From assembly GCA_017501885.1 (NCBI GenBank), contig JAFVWA010000198.1, positions 32,126 to 96,125 of the forward strand: a stretch of 64,000 nt of DNA, written 5' to 3'. The stretch comes from Clostridia bacterium (GTDB lineage Bacteria > Bacillota > Clostridia > Christensenellales > Borkfalkiaceae). The first letter of the stretch is position 1. Every line of letters starts with the position of its first letter. The translations under genes and the position numbers were made by a program. This document shows, one piece after another, positions 8,438 to 16,162 of this stretch. The notes under the pieces are model-generated. The model made no database searches. It worked only from the letters and a program-made list of their open reading frames with translations, and was not told the DNA's origin.

Positions 8438-10435
8438 ATGTTTAACGTTATAAAAGATAACAAACTTGCAAAAGTTAAGGTATTAAAGGGCGAAAAATCT
8501 TGGGTGCGTTTAGCATCAAAAGACTTAGAAAAGGACTTAAAACTTTTGCAAAAAGACGGTAGCCAAAAGAAAAAACTTGATAGCACCATTATTATATGCT
8601 CTTTGGAAAACAAAAGGGCAAAAATCCCAAGCGACGTAAAACTCCCAACCAAAAAAGAAGGCTATTCTATAAACGTTCAAAATGAACAAGTTTATATAGT
8701 TGGCTTTGACGACTACGGCGCTATGTGGGGCATATACGAGTTTTGCGATAAGTTTCTAAATGTTTTACCCACTTATCTCTTTGACCAAATTTATCCAAAA
8801 AAGGTCAGCGATTTAACTTTAGAAGAACAAGTTGTTATAGATGCGCCTAAAAAGAGTGGGATTAGGGGTTGGTTTGTAAACGACGAAGACTATCTTTCAC
8901 TTTTTAGATATAACGGTGGCAAGCGCAACGTTTCGTATACTCACTTTGACCACGTTATGAATCCTGCAAACGTTGACTTAGTTATAGAAACGGCACTTCG
9001 CCTAAAAATGAATTTAATTTTTCCATCAACCTTTAACGATTTAAGAAGCAAGGACGATGCTTTTATAGTTAAAAAGTGTGCAAAACGTGGTTTATACGTT
9101 TCTCAACACCACTGTGAGCCCTGTGGTGTGTCGGGGTATGCTTCGGAAAATTATATAAAGGACAAAAAACTTTCAGGCACCAACTCTTTTATAACTAACC
9201 GTGCCGTTATGGAAGAAATTTGGACGCATTACGTTAAACTTTGGGCAAAGCACGATAGAATCGTTTACCAACTCGGCTTAAGGGGCAAAGCCGACCAAGC
9301 CATTTGGACAATGGATAGCGCTGTTGAAAAAGATATGCAAAAGGCAGGCGAAATAATCTCTGAGGCAATAAAGGTGCAATACGATATCGTGCAAAGAGAG
9401 ACTAAGGGCAAAGGACTTTGCTCTGCAACCTTTTGGCGAGAAGCTGCCGAGATGTATAATAAAGGCTATCTAAAAATTCCAAAAGGCGTTCAAATTGTTT
9501 TTTCTGATTTAGGGCTCAACTGCATGTGGGCTGACGACTTTTACCAAAATGAATACAACAAAGACATTGATTACGGTGTTTATTACCACGCAGGCTATTG
9601 GCCGGGGCAACATTGCTGTGAATCGTTTATCCCACAAAAAATGCAATACTTTATGGCGCAAGCGTATAGCGATAAAAAGGCAAACTACTCGCTTCTTAAC
9701 GTTGGCAATATAAAAGAATTCACTCGCTCTATTACTTGCTTTGCAAAAACGACGTGGACGTGTGGCGAAGCCGACCTTACCAAAGAGTTTTACGACTACT
9801 ATTACAGGGTTTTTGGCAGGCAAAAAGGGCAAGAGATTATAGATTTATATAATGAATATATAGATAATCACCCTGTAGAGAGCGAAGAATGTTTGAAAGC
9901 GATATGCGAGCAAGACGATTATAACTACCACGAGTTTGGCGACTTACCATTTAAAAAGTTTATGCTAACCGATATGCACATTAGATGGTGTATAGAAGGC
10001 ATTTACGAGCCGGGTAAACACGATGCTCAAGTTGTTAAAAACACTTTCTTGCAAGACGATATAGCAACTAAAAGTATAAAAGGGTTTGAAGACCTTTATA
10101 ATAAGTTTAAGGCTATCAAGGGATTAGATTTTCAGCAACAAAGACTGCTTAACACCACCTTTATAACTTGGTGTAAAATCTTGCACGATATATATACCGT
10201 TACTTATAATTTTTATAAAATGTCAAAGGCTAAAACGGAAGAAGAAATAACAAAGCACGCCGAAGTAGCAAGAAAGGCAATTAACTCTTTAATAGAGTAT
10301 ATCGAAAACCTTGATTTAGGGTTCTTCAAAGACTGGTATCATTGGGAATTTACCAAAAACTTTATAACCTTTGTGTCTTTGAAAAACACAGTAGACTGGT
10401 TTAAAGACGGCTTAATCGAAAAACTAAACAAATAA
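8438..10435 (+). CDS. GH115-like glycoside hydrolase (alpha-glucuronidase family, divergent)
   Basis: A 665-residue protein. The start is placed at the ATG at 8438, which has GGAAGGTGG just upstream; a frame opening at 8363 would cross the promoter. The order of motifs recalls GH115: an N-terminal accessory domain (1-130), then IRGWFVNDED, a stretch ending LRLKMNLIFPS, SQHHCEP (compare SHHEP) and LGLRGKADQAIW (compare GMRG.GD). GH115 enzymes remove glucuronic acid from xylan or arabinogalactan. There is no signal peptide, so it would act on imported oligosaccharides. The family call is by motif order only and the protein is clearly divergent and shorter than typical members. Confidence 0.55.
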   Translation: MFNVIKDNKLAKVKVLKGEKSWVRLASKDLEKDLKLLQKDGSQKKKLDSTIIICSLENKRAKIPSDVKLPTKKEGYSINVQNEQVYIVGFDDYGAMWGIYEFCDKFLNVLPTYLFDQIYPKKVSDLTLEEQVVIDAPKKSGIRGWFVNDEDYLSLFRYNGGKRNVSYTHFDHVMNPANVDLVIETALRLKMNLIFPSTFNDLRSKDDAFIVKKCAKRGLYVSQHHCEPCGVSGYASENYIKDKKLSGTNSFITNRAVMEEIWTHYVKLWAKHDRIVYQLGLRGKADQAIWTMDSAVEKDMQKAGEIISEAIKVQYDIVQRETKGKGLCSATFWREAAEMYNKGYLKIPKGVQIVFSDLGLNCMWADDFYQNEYNKDIDYGVYYHAGYWPGQHCCESFIPQKMQYFMAQAYSDKKANYSLLNVGNIKEFTRSITCFAKTTWTCGEADLTKEFYDYYYRVFGRQKGQEIIDLYNEYIDNHPVESEECLKAICEQDDYNYHEFGDLPFKKFMLTDMHIRWCIEGIYEPGKHDAQVVKNTFLQDDIATKSIKGFEDLYNKFKAIKGLDFQQQRLLNTTFITWCKILHDIYTVTYNFYKMSKAKTEEEITKHAEVARKAINSLIEYIENLDLGFFKDWYHWEFTKNFITFVSLKNTVDWFKDGLIEKLNK

Positions 10436-10439
10436 AAAA

Positions 10440-10462
10440 AGCACCGATTTTTCGGTGCTTTT
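10440..10462 (+). terminator. Intrinsic terminator of the GH115-like gene
   Basis: AGCACCGA-TTTT-TCGGTGCT followed by TTT, immediately downstream of the stop codon at 10435. Confidence 0.85.
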
Positions 10463-10494
10463 AGTCTAAAAATTTAAAAATTTACCCCTGGGAA

Positions 10495-10521
10495 AACCAC
10501 TTCTAAATTAACGAAGTGGTT
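10495..10521 (-). terminator. Terminator of the XRE regulator gene
   Basis: AACCACTTC and GAAGTGGTT (10495-10503, 10513-10521) form a 9-bp stem. Read on the minus strand it is followed by TTTTCCC and overlaps the end of the regulator gene. Confidence 0.6.
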
Positions 10522-10726
10522 ATTTTTCTTCTAACAAGAAATCAGTTGGAACGTCAAAATAATGAGCAATCTCTATTAGCATATCCAAGTCTGGTTCTCG
10601 GCTACCACTTTCCCAAAAGCTAACTGTTTGATTACATACGCAGAATTCTTCCCCAAGCTTTTTTTGTGATAACCCCTTCTCGATTCTAAGTTCCTTTAAC
10701 TTTCTACCGAACACGTTATCCTTCAT
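10520..10726 (-). CDS. XRE/Cro-family transcriptional repressor
   Basis: A 68-residue, single-domain helix-turn-helix protein. The classic five-helix pattern is visible (LKELRIEKGLSQKKLGEEF, then NQTVSFWESGSREPDLDML), spanning residues 9-65, with no extra sensing domain. It is divergent from the SipW-type peptidase gene, and the 328-bp gap between them holds four copies of one palindrome, one of them inside this gene's own promoter region. This suggests it represses itself and the surface-protein operon. Without a sensor domain, release would depend on another factor or on dimer stability. Confidence 0.9.
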   Translation of the reverse strand: MKDNVFGRKLKELRIEKGLSQKKLGEEFCVCNQTVSFWESGSREPDLDMLIEIAHYFDVPTDFLLEEK

Positions 10727-10738
10727 ACAAATAATTTT

Positions 10739-10753
10739 ACTACATAATGTAGG
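10739..10753. promoter_or_regulatory. Operator O1 (XRE autoregulation)
   Basis: ACTACATAATGTAGG carries the perfect palindrome CTACAT-A-ATGTAG. It lies 12 bp upstream of the XRE start codon, next to a TAAAAT -10-like box on the minus strand. Confidence 0.65.
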
Positions 10754-10760
10754 AAATCGC

Positions 10761-10789
10761 TTGACATCCTACGAATCGTTGGATATAAT
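10761..10789 (+). promoter_or_regulatory. Promoter P1 of the SipW/TasA-like operon
   Basis: TTGACA (10761-10766) and TATAAT (10784-10789), 17-bp spacer, both perfect consensus. Operator O2 fills the spacer and O3 begins 13 bp after the -10 box. Confidence 0.8.
10768..10782. promoter_or_regulatory. Operator O2
   Basis: CCTACGAATCGTTGG is a degenerate copy of the same 15-bp palindrome (arms CCTACGA/TCGTTGG, 6 of 7 matching), located exactly between the -35 and -10 boxes of P1. Confidence 0.5.
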
Positions 10790-10802
10790 TACATTCGTTT
10801 TT

Positions 10803-10817
10803 CCTACAAAATGTAGG
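10803..10817. promoter_or_regulatory. Operator O3
   Basis: CCTACAAAATGTAGG, a perfect 6-bp-arm palindrome beginning 13 bp after the -10 box of P1. It is identical to O4. Confidence 0.7.
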
Positions 10818-10913
10818 GAAGTGGTCGATAAAAGCAAATAAAAACCAAAAACACAATATTTAGGTATATATTTTTTATATACATACAATTTTATTTTGCA
10901 TGGTGAAATTTGC

Positions 10914-10941
10914 TTGACAACTTTTCACGATTAAATATAAT
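10914..10941 (+). promoter_or_regulatory. Promoter P2 of the SipW/TasA-like operon
   Basis: TTGACA (10914-10919) and TATAAT (10936-10941), 16-bp spacer. It is followed after 13 bp by operator O4, the same geometry as P1/O3, which points to a duplicated promoter-operator unit 153 bp apart. Confidence 0.8.
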
Positions 10942-10954
10942 TAAAAGCACTTTT

Positions 10955-10969
10955 CCTACAAAATGTAGG
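10955..10969. promoter_or_regulatory. Operator O4
   Basis: CCTACAAAATGTAGG, identical over all 15 bases to O3 and at the same distance from its promoter's -10 box. Further downstream CTCCCG (10993-10998) can pair with CGGGAG (11031-11036) to form a leader hairpin before the ribosome site. Confidence 0.7.
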
Positions 10970-11054
10970 ATAGTGAGTATAATCACTCTTGTCTCCCGAA
11001 CTTAGTATTTCTAAAATAATCATCATTATACGGGAGCAGACTAAGGGATTTACT

Positions 11055-12725
11055 ATGAAACACAATACCGAGAAAAAGAGTCCTTCGAACATAATAATAG
11101 ACGTATTCGCATGGTTAAGCTTTGTTTTTGCTTTAATCATGGTTTTTGCGGTAGTTTTGGCGTCTTTTAGTGACGAGCAAAACGGCAAAGAGATTTTTGG
11201 TGTAAAGTTACTTTTAGTAAAATCCGATTCAATGTCAAAGCCAAACGAATCTTACGACGACGTTTATTTTTATTCGGGGGATTTAATTTTTATAAAGAGT
11301 CCCGAAAAAGTCGGTCAAATCAAAGCTGGGGACGTTATAACGTTTATATCGTTTAACAAAGACAGTCTTGGGAAAACGGTAAGCCACAAAGTAAGAGAAT
11401 TTAAATTTTCGCAAAACGGCGAGCTTATCGGCTACGTAACTTACGGTATTAAGAAGGGCGTGGACGATCAAGCACTTGTAAAGCCTGAAAACGTGATAGG
11501 TGTATATCAAGGAAAGATACCACAACTTGGAACGTTTTTTTCCTACCTAAAAACGCCTAAGGGATACTTTATAAGCATTCTATTGCCGTGTGCATTGCTA
11601 ATAATATTTTTCAGCTTAAAAATAGGAAGAATTTACGAGAGAAAACGCATTTCAGATCCACTTTTTGAACAAGTTCAAAGTTTAACGGATAGAATTAGCG
11701 TTTTAGAAGAACTGTTAAAGGGTAGGCAAGAGCAAGCGACAACTATTGATACTTCGCCCACTGAGAGCGAGAGTGTAATTCAAAGAAGTAAAATTTCTTT
11801 TGCGCAAAAACTTATTAGCCTTGAAGACTTTAAGCAAGAATACTTTAATGCTTTGCATAACGAATTGCTATCATATAAAAAGGTCAATTCAAGAATTTCT
11901 TTCAAGGGCATCTCTTATCGCTTTGGCAGAAAACTCCTTGCAAAGATTACCGTTAGGGGCAAGACGTTAAAATTGCATTTAGCACTAAACGTAAACGAGT
12001 TTGATGCAAAGGTATATTTCCAACAAGACTTGTCTAGCGTTAAGGCATACCAAGAAGTTCCGTTTACTGTAAAGGTTAAGAGTAACCGTGGAAAGAACAA
12101 TGCGATAAAACTTGTTGAAGCATTATCTAAAAACTTTGAACTTATTAAGAATGACAAATACATTCCAAAAGATGGAATAAAAGAAGTAAAAGCCTTTTTA
12201 GAGCAGTCAGTAGCCTTAGAACAACAAGAAACGGCTGTTTTGCAAGACCAAAACGCTATAACGATAGAAAGACGAAAAATACCTTTTGCCACCCGTGTTT
12301 TAGGCCTAGAAGACTTTAAGCAAGAATACTTTAATGTTTTACATAACGAGTTGTTGTCATACAAGAAAGTTAATTCAAGAATTTCTTTCAAGGGCGTTTC
12401 CTATCGCTTTGGCAGAAAACTTCTTGCAAAGATTACCATTAGGGGTAAGACGTTAAGGCTTCATCTCGCATTAGACGTTAAAGAGTTTAACCAAAACGTT
12501 TATTTCCAAAAAGATTTATCAGGCGTTAAGGCATACCAAGAAGTTCCGTTTACTGTAAAGGTTAAGAGTAACCGCGCAAAGAATAACGCGATAAAACTTG
12601 TTGAAGCACTATCTAAAAACTTTGAGCTTATTAAAAACGATAGATTCACAAGTGTAAACATGGTTGACGTGCTTAACAATTATATAAATAACTTAAACCA
12701 ACCTACCAACAATAATCCTGCTTAG
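11055..12725 (+). CDS. SipW-like type I signal peptidase fused to a tandemly repeated unknown domain
   Basis: A 556-residue protein, start at the ATG at 11055 with AAGGGA upstream. Residues 17-37 are a membrane segment. The peptidase domain follows, with the catalytic serine in KSDSM (Ser59), the box GDVITF (92-97) and SHKV (His111), i.e. the Ser-His (SipW/ER) type, not Ser-Lys. A second membrane segment lies at 171-191, then a coiled-coil-like stretch (205-225). The C-terminal, presumably cytoplasmic, half holds two copies of a domain of about 122 residues (246-368 and 408-530) that are nearly identical, each with LLSYKKVNSRISFKG, GRKLLAKI and KVKSNR. SipW enzymes process TasA/camelysin-type proteins, and such a protein follows 46 bp downstream. 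The repeat domain's role is unknown. Confidence 0.85.
   Translation: MKHNTEKKSPSNIIIDVFAWLSFVFALIMVFAVVLASFSDEQNGKEIFGVKLLLVKSDSMSKPNESYDDVYFYSGDLIFIKSPEKVGQIKAGDVITFISFNKDSLGKTVSHKVREFKFSQNGELIGYVTYGIKKGVDDQALVKPENVIGVYQGKIPQLGTFFSYLKTPKGYFISILLPCALLIIFFSLKIGRIYERKRISDPLFEQVQSLTDRISVLEELLKGRQEQATTIDTSPTESESVIQRSKISFAQKLISLEDFKQEYFNALHNELLSYKKVNSRISFKGISYRFGRKLLAKITVRGKTLKLHLALNVNEFDAKVYFQQDLSSVKAYQEVPFTVKVKSNRGKNNAIKLVEALSKNFELIKNDKYIPKDGIKEVKAFLEQSVALEQQETAVLQDQNAITIERRKIPFATRVLGLEDFKQEYFNVLHNELLSYKKVNSRISFKGVSYRFGRKLLAKITIRGKTLRLHLALDVKEFNQNVYFQKDLSGVKAYQEVPFTVKVKSNRAKNNAIKLVEALSKNFELIKNDRFTSVNMVDVLNNYINNLNQPTNNNPA
11790..12644 (+). repeat. In-frame tandem duplication of the C-terminal domain
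   Basis: Two DNA segments starting near 11790 and 12276 (period 486 bp) encode near-identical domains of about 122 residues. Many third-position changes separate the copies while the protein is conserved, so the duplication is not brand new and is held by selection or conversion. Confidence 0.85.
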
Positions 12726-12771
12726 GCGGGTTCACATATAGCATTTTCAAAAGGAACAGGAGGAATATTAA

Positions 12772-14529
12772 ATGAAAAATGCAAAGATAAAAAAACCGAG
12801 TATTATAATGAGTTTAATCGGTATTGTAATGAGTGTAACTATGCTTATGGGCGCAACCTTCGCATGGTTTACCGACGGCGAAAGCAGTGATGGAAACATT
12901 ATTAAAAGTGGTTCGCTTGAAGTTTCAGCATATTGGATGGATGCAACCGAAGATCCAAGCGTTGATGCTAATTGGAAATCGTTTAGCGACGGTGCGGTTT
13001 TTGATTACGACAAGTGGGAACCCGGCTACGTAGAAGCAAAACACCTTATGGTTAAAAATGACGGCGACCTTGCTTTTAAGTATAAACTTTTAATCGTTCC
13101 AAACGGTGCAGTTTCCGAACTCGCTAACGTTATTGACGTTTACTGTGTTGACCAAGCAACCAAACTCACTTCAAGAAACATGATAGCGCAAGGTAGATAC
13201 GTAGGCACTCTTGCTGACTTAATTGCTGACGAAGACGGTGCAGCATACGGCGTTCTTCTTCCAAAAGACGCAGTTGCTAAAAACCCAACCGAAGTTGTAG
13301 AAAGCAAAACGCTTACCATTGCTCTTAAAATGAGAGAAGAAACTACTAACGACTATTCAAATATGTCTATCGGCACAAACTTCTCTCTTAAAGTATTTGC
13401 AACTCAATACGAATATGAAGAAGATACATTTGGCAACGATTACGATGCAAACGCATCATACCCCGACGTTTGGGACGGAACGACTGACTTTTCGTGGTAT
13501 GACGAAAGCCAAACCAACTACTCTTTAACAAGTGCAGAACAATTTGCAGGATTTGGCGCGCTCGTTAACGGTAAGGCAGAAGAAGCAGGTGTTTCAGGAG
13601 CCGTTTCGTTTAAGGATAAGACTATAACCTTAGAAGCAGACGTAGACCTTAGCGGAATAATTTTCGAGCCAATCGGTAACAAGACTGCTTTTGAAGGAAC
13701 TTTCGACGGAAATGGCAACACTATTAGTAACTTAGCTCAAAATGGTTGGGCGTTCGGCTACGAATGGGGCAAATACGGTTCTATCGGTTTGTTTGGCGAA
13801 GTAAATGGCGCAACCATTAAAAACGTTACCGTTTCTGGCGCTGACGCTCAAATCGAAGGTGGTGACATCGGTGGTGTTGTTGGTAGTGCTACGGGCGAAT
13901 GTGTTTTTGAAAACATTACCGTTAGCGACTCAGACTTTGGAACTTACAACAACGGTATCGGCGGAATAGCTGGTTGGACGGGCGAAGGCACTTATACCTT
14001 TAAGAACATCAACATTGCAGAAGACGTTGTTTTAGGTGGACTTTGGGGTTCTTTCGACAGTTCTATCGGCGGTGTTGTAGGTCAAGCGGAACCAGGTGCA
14101 ACATACGTGTTTGAAAACGTAAACGTTGCTTGTCGTTTAGATGCTTATAACGACTGCACGGCTTCTTATCAATATTACAACTATCGTATGTGCGGTATGC
14201 TTATCGGCCGTTTAGAAGAAACTACTACTATTGACGGAACAAACTATCCTGATATTACCAAATATAATATCACTTGTGAAAACGTAACCGTTACTTTTGG
14301 CGAATGGGCAAACTACCACTATTGCTACGGCTTTAACGGAAGCCGTTATACCCGTGTAGAAGCAGGCTATGCTTATGGCGGACTTGACGTTAATGCTGAA
14401 GGTCATACCGACAAATGCACCGACCATATGTTATTATTACCATTCGACGGAATTTTTGGCGGAGACCAATTAGGCGTTAAGCCATTACTTACTCATGATG
14501 GCGTAACCGTTATTTATAACAACAAATAG
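12772..14529 (+). CDS. TasA/camelysin-like secreted surface protein with C-terminal beta-helix
   Basis: A 585-residue exported protein. A membrane segment at about 10-29 is followed by GATFAWFTDGESS, the usual SipW-dependent cleavage context, then the TasA/camelysin-type N-terminal domain (about 30-215; EPGYVEAKHLMVKNDGDL is the N-DG-D-like strand). From about 245 the sequence turns into GLUG/beta-helix-like repeats: FAGFGALVNG, GTFDGNGNTISNL, GLFGEVNGATIKNVTVSG, GGVVGSATGECVFENITV, GGIAGWTGEGTYTFKNI. There is no LPXTG anchor. It is probably a fibre-forming or matrix protein with an adhesive or glycan-binding helix, matured by the peptidase encoded just upstream. A GGAGG site lies 7 nt before the ATG. 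Confidence 0.82.
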   Translation: MKNAKIKKPSIIMSLIGIVMSVTMLMGATFAWFTDGESSDGNIIKSGSLEVSAYWMDATEDPSVDANWKSFSDGAVFDYDKWEPGYVEAKHLMVKNDGDLAFKYKLLIVPNGAVSELANVIDVYCVDQATKLTSRNMIAQGRYVGTLADLIADEDGAAYGVLLPKDAVAKNPTEVVESKTLTIALKMREETTNDYSNMSIGTNFSLKVFATQYEYEEDTFGNDYDANASYPDVWDGTTDFSWYDESQTNYSLTSAEQFAGFGALVNGKAEEAGVSGAVSFKDKTITLEADVDLSGIIFEPIGNKTAFEGTFDGNGNTISNLAQNGWAFGYEWGKYGSIGLFGEVNGATIKNVTVSGADAQIEGGDIGGVVGSATGECVFENITVSDSDFGTYNNGIGGIAGWTGEGTYTFKNINIAEDVVLGGLWGSFDSSIGGVVGQAEPGATYVFENVNVACRLDAYNDCTASYQYYNYRMCGMLIGRLEETTTIDGTNYPDITKYNITCENVTVTFGEWANYHYCYGFNGSRYTRVEAGYAYGGLDVNAEGHTDKCTDHMLLLPFDGIFGGDQLGVKPLLTHDGVTVIYNNK

Positions 14530-14619
14530 GCTTAAAAAGGCGCTTTAACTTTCAAACTGTATCCTTCCTTATATATTTAGTCAAAAAGTAAAAAGCCTTT
14601 TAATAATAGCAGAAAAAAG

Positions 14620-14644
14620 CACCGAGAAATCGGTGTTTTTTTTG
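14620..14644 (+). terminator. Intrinsic terminator of the surface-protein operon
   Basis: CACCGA-GAAA-TCGGTG followed by nine T. Confidence 0.88.
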
Positions 14645-14653
14645 TTGTTGTTA

Positions 14654-14681
14654 TTGACAAAGTTTTTGTATGTGTTAAGAT
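14654..14681 (+). promoter_or_regulatory. sigma-A promoter of the GH20-like gene
   Basis: TTGACA (14654-14659) and TAAGAT (14676-14681) with a 16-bp spacer, 31 bp before the ATG at 14713. Confidence 0.6.
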
Positions 14682-14712
14682 ATATTTAACTAAACAAATA
14701 GGAGTGGGAAAA

Positions 14713-16098
14713 ATGGACTTCTACAAGTTAAACAAGGTGCAAACGGTGTATACGCACCAAGGCATATTTTCTAAAGTGCTTGGCGAAATGTGGCGTGGCT
14801 TTTCAATGCAAGCTTCTAAATTAGCGGTTGTCGAAAATCAAACAGAATTCACGTTTTATTGTGGCGAATGCGCAAGACCTATTCTTAACGATGGCGACGA
14901 ATATGCTATCAATATAGAAAAGAGTGGCTTTTGCGTTTTTTCTAACGATAGGTTAGGACTGCTTCGTGGCATAATGACGCTCCTTATGAGGATACAGAAT
15001 AATCCCACGGCAAGCGTAATAGACCCCGTTATTGCGTGTGGCGAAATTCACGGTAATTTTGCCGTTAAAGAAAGAACAATTCACGTAGGTTGTCCAAAAT
15101 CAGCCTTCGATTTTAAAAGATTTATTCGTTTTTGCGCCCTTTTGCAGTATAAAATTTTGGTTGTGGAATTTAGATATAACTTTGGTTTTAAGTGTTTGCC
15201 AAAGCCAATGATTGCGACTAAGTGCATTAAAAAAGGCGTTCTTAAAAAACTCTTTAAGGAAGCAAACGATTTAGGGCTTCAAATCGTGCCTATGTTCAAC
15301 TCTTTGGGGCACGCCTCAACTTATGGCGAAGAACACGGCGAACACGCCCTTCTAGACGTGGATATAAAATATCAACCTTTATATTCGCCAAACGGCTGGT
15401 GTTTTAACGTTCAAAATCCAAAGGTGCTAGACATTCTTAATTCTATAAGAAAAGAACTTTGCGAGTTCGTAGACCAATCTGGTTTTGAAAAGAAATACTA
15501 TCATCTAGGCTTTGATGAAGCTTATCTTTACAGAAAGAAATATTTGCCCCCCGAAATCGTGGCAAACTTTATGAAAAAGCTCACTGACCAAGTTGTGGCA
15601 GACGGATATATTCCATTCGTTTGGGGCGATATGTTTTTAAACAAAGAAATGATACCAGAATATGATGCAAGTGCAGGTGTTTTGTATAAAGCCGATTGTG
15701 AACATCCTTACGATTTGTTAAAGGGGCTAAACGAAAAGACTATTATTTGCGATTGGCAGTATTCCGTGTATAAAGCACCTGTCGTTACCACAGCGCATTT
15801 AAAAGAAAAGGGCTACAACGTTTACGGATCTGCTTGGGGTGGAACAAGTTGGTTTACACCCGATAACGCTAGGGCACACGTAGATATGGTAAAGCAAGGC
15901 AAGTCAGATGGAATTATGATGACAACTTGGGGTGTTACCAAGCGTTACGATGCAGTTTTATATTGTGCGTATGATTGCGGTTTGCCACATAACACGTGGT
16001 CAAAATATTCTCAACCATCTACCGTAGTTGCAACCTTTTATAGAAACTTGCTTCCTGCAAAAGGCAACTGGAAAAAGAGTGGACACGTAAGTAAATAA
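14713..16098 (+). CDS. GH20-like beta-N-acetylhexosaminidase
   Basis: A 461-residue cytosolic protein (no signal peptide). The ATG at 14713 is preferred to the GTG at 14704 because GGAGTGGG at 14701-14708 is its ribosome site. A short N-terminal GH20b-like domain (about 1-110) precedes a TIM barrel. HLGFDEAYLY carries the Asp268-Glu269 pair expected of the substrate-assisted GH20 mechanism; SLGHAS and WGDMF are further barrel motifs. It would remove terminal GlcNAc/GalNAc from imported oligosaccharides and feed the NahK/NagA/NagB route. It is divergent enough that a related family is possible. Confidence 0.72.
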   Translation: MDFYKLNKVQTVYTHQGIFSKVLGEMWRGFSMQASKLAVVENQTEFTFYCGECARPILNDGDEYAINIEKSGFCVFSNDRLGLLRGIMTLLMRIQNNPTASVIDPVIACGEIHGNFAVKERTIHVGCPKSAFDFKRFIRFCALLQYKILVVEFRYNFGFKCLPKPMIATKCIKKGVLKKLFKEANDLGLQIVPMFNSLGHASTYGEEHGEHALLDVDIKYQPLYSPNGWCFNVQNPKVLDILNSIRKELCEFVDQSGFEKKYYHLGFDEAYLYRKKYLPPEIVANFMKKLTDQVVADGYIPFVWGDMFLNKEMIPEYDASAGVLYKADCEHPYDLLKGLNEKTIICDWQYSVYKAPVVTTAHLKEKGYNVYGSAWGGTSWFTPDNARAHVDMVKQGKSDGIMMTTWGVTKRYDAVLYCAYDCGLPHNTWSKYSQPSTVVATFYRNLLPAKGNWKKSGHVSK

Positions 16099-16118
16099 AA
16101 AGCAATAGTAAATAAAAA

Positions 16119-16146
16119 AGCACCGGAATTGTCGGTGCTTTTTTTG
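16119..16146. terminator. Bidirectional intrinsic terminator
   Basis: AGCACCG, 7-nt loop, CGGTGCT followed by a T run, with an A run on the other side. It lies between the GH20-like gene and the convergent GH28-like gene. Confidence 0.85.
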
Positions 16147-16162
16147 TTGTTTAACGTTTGTT

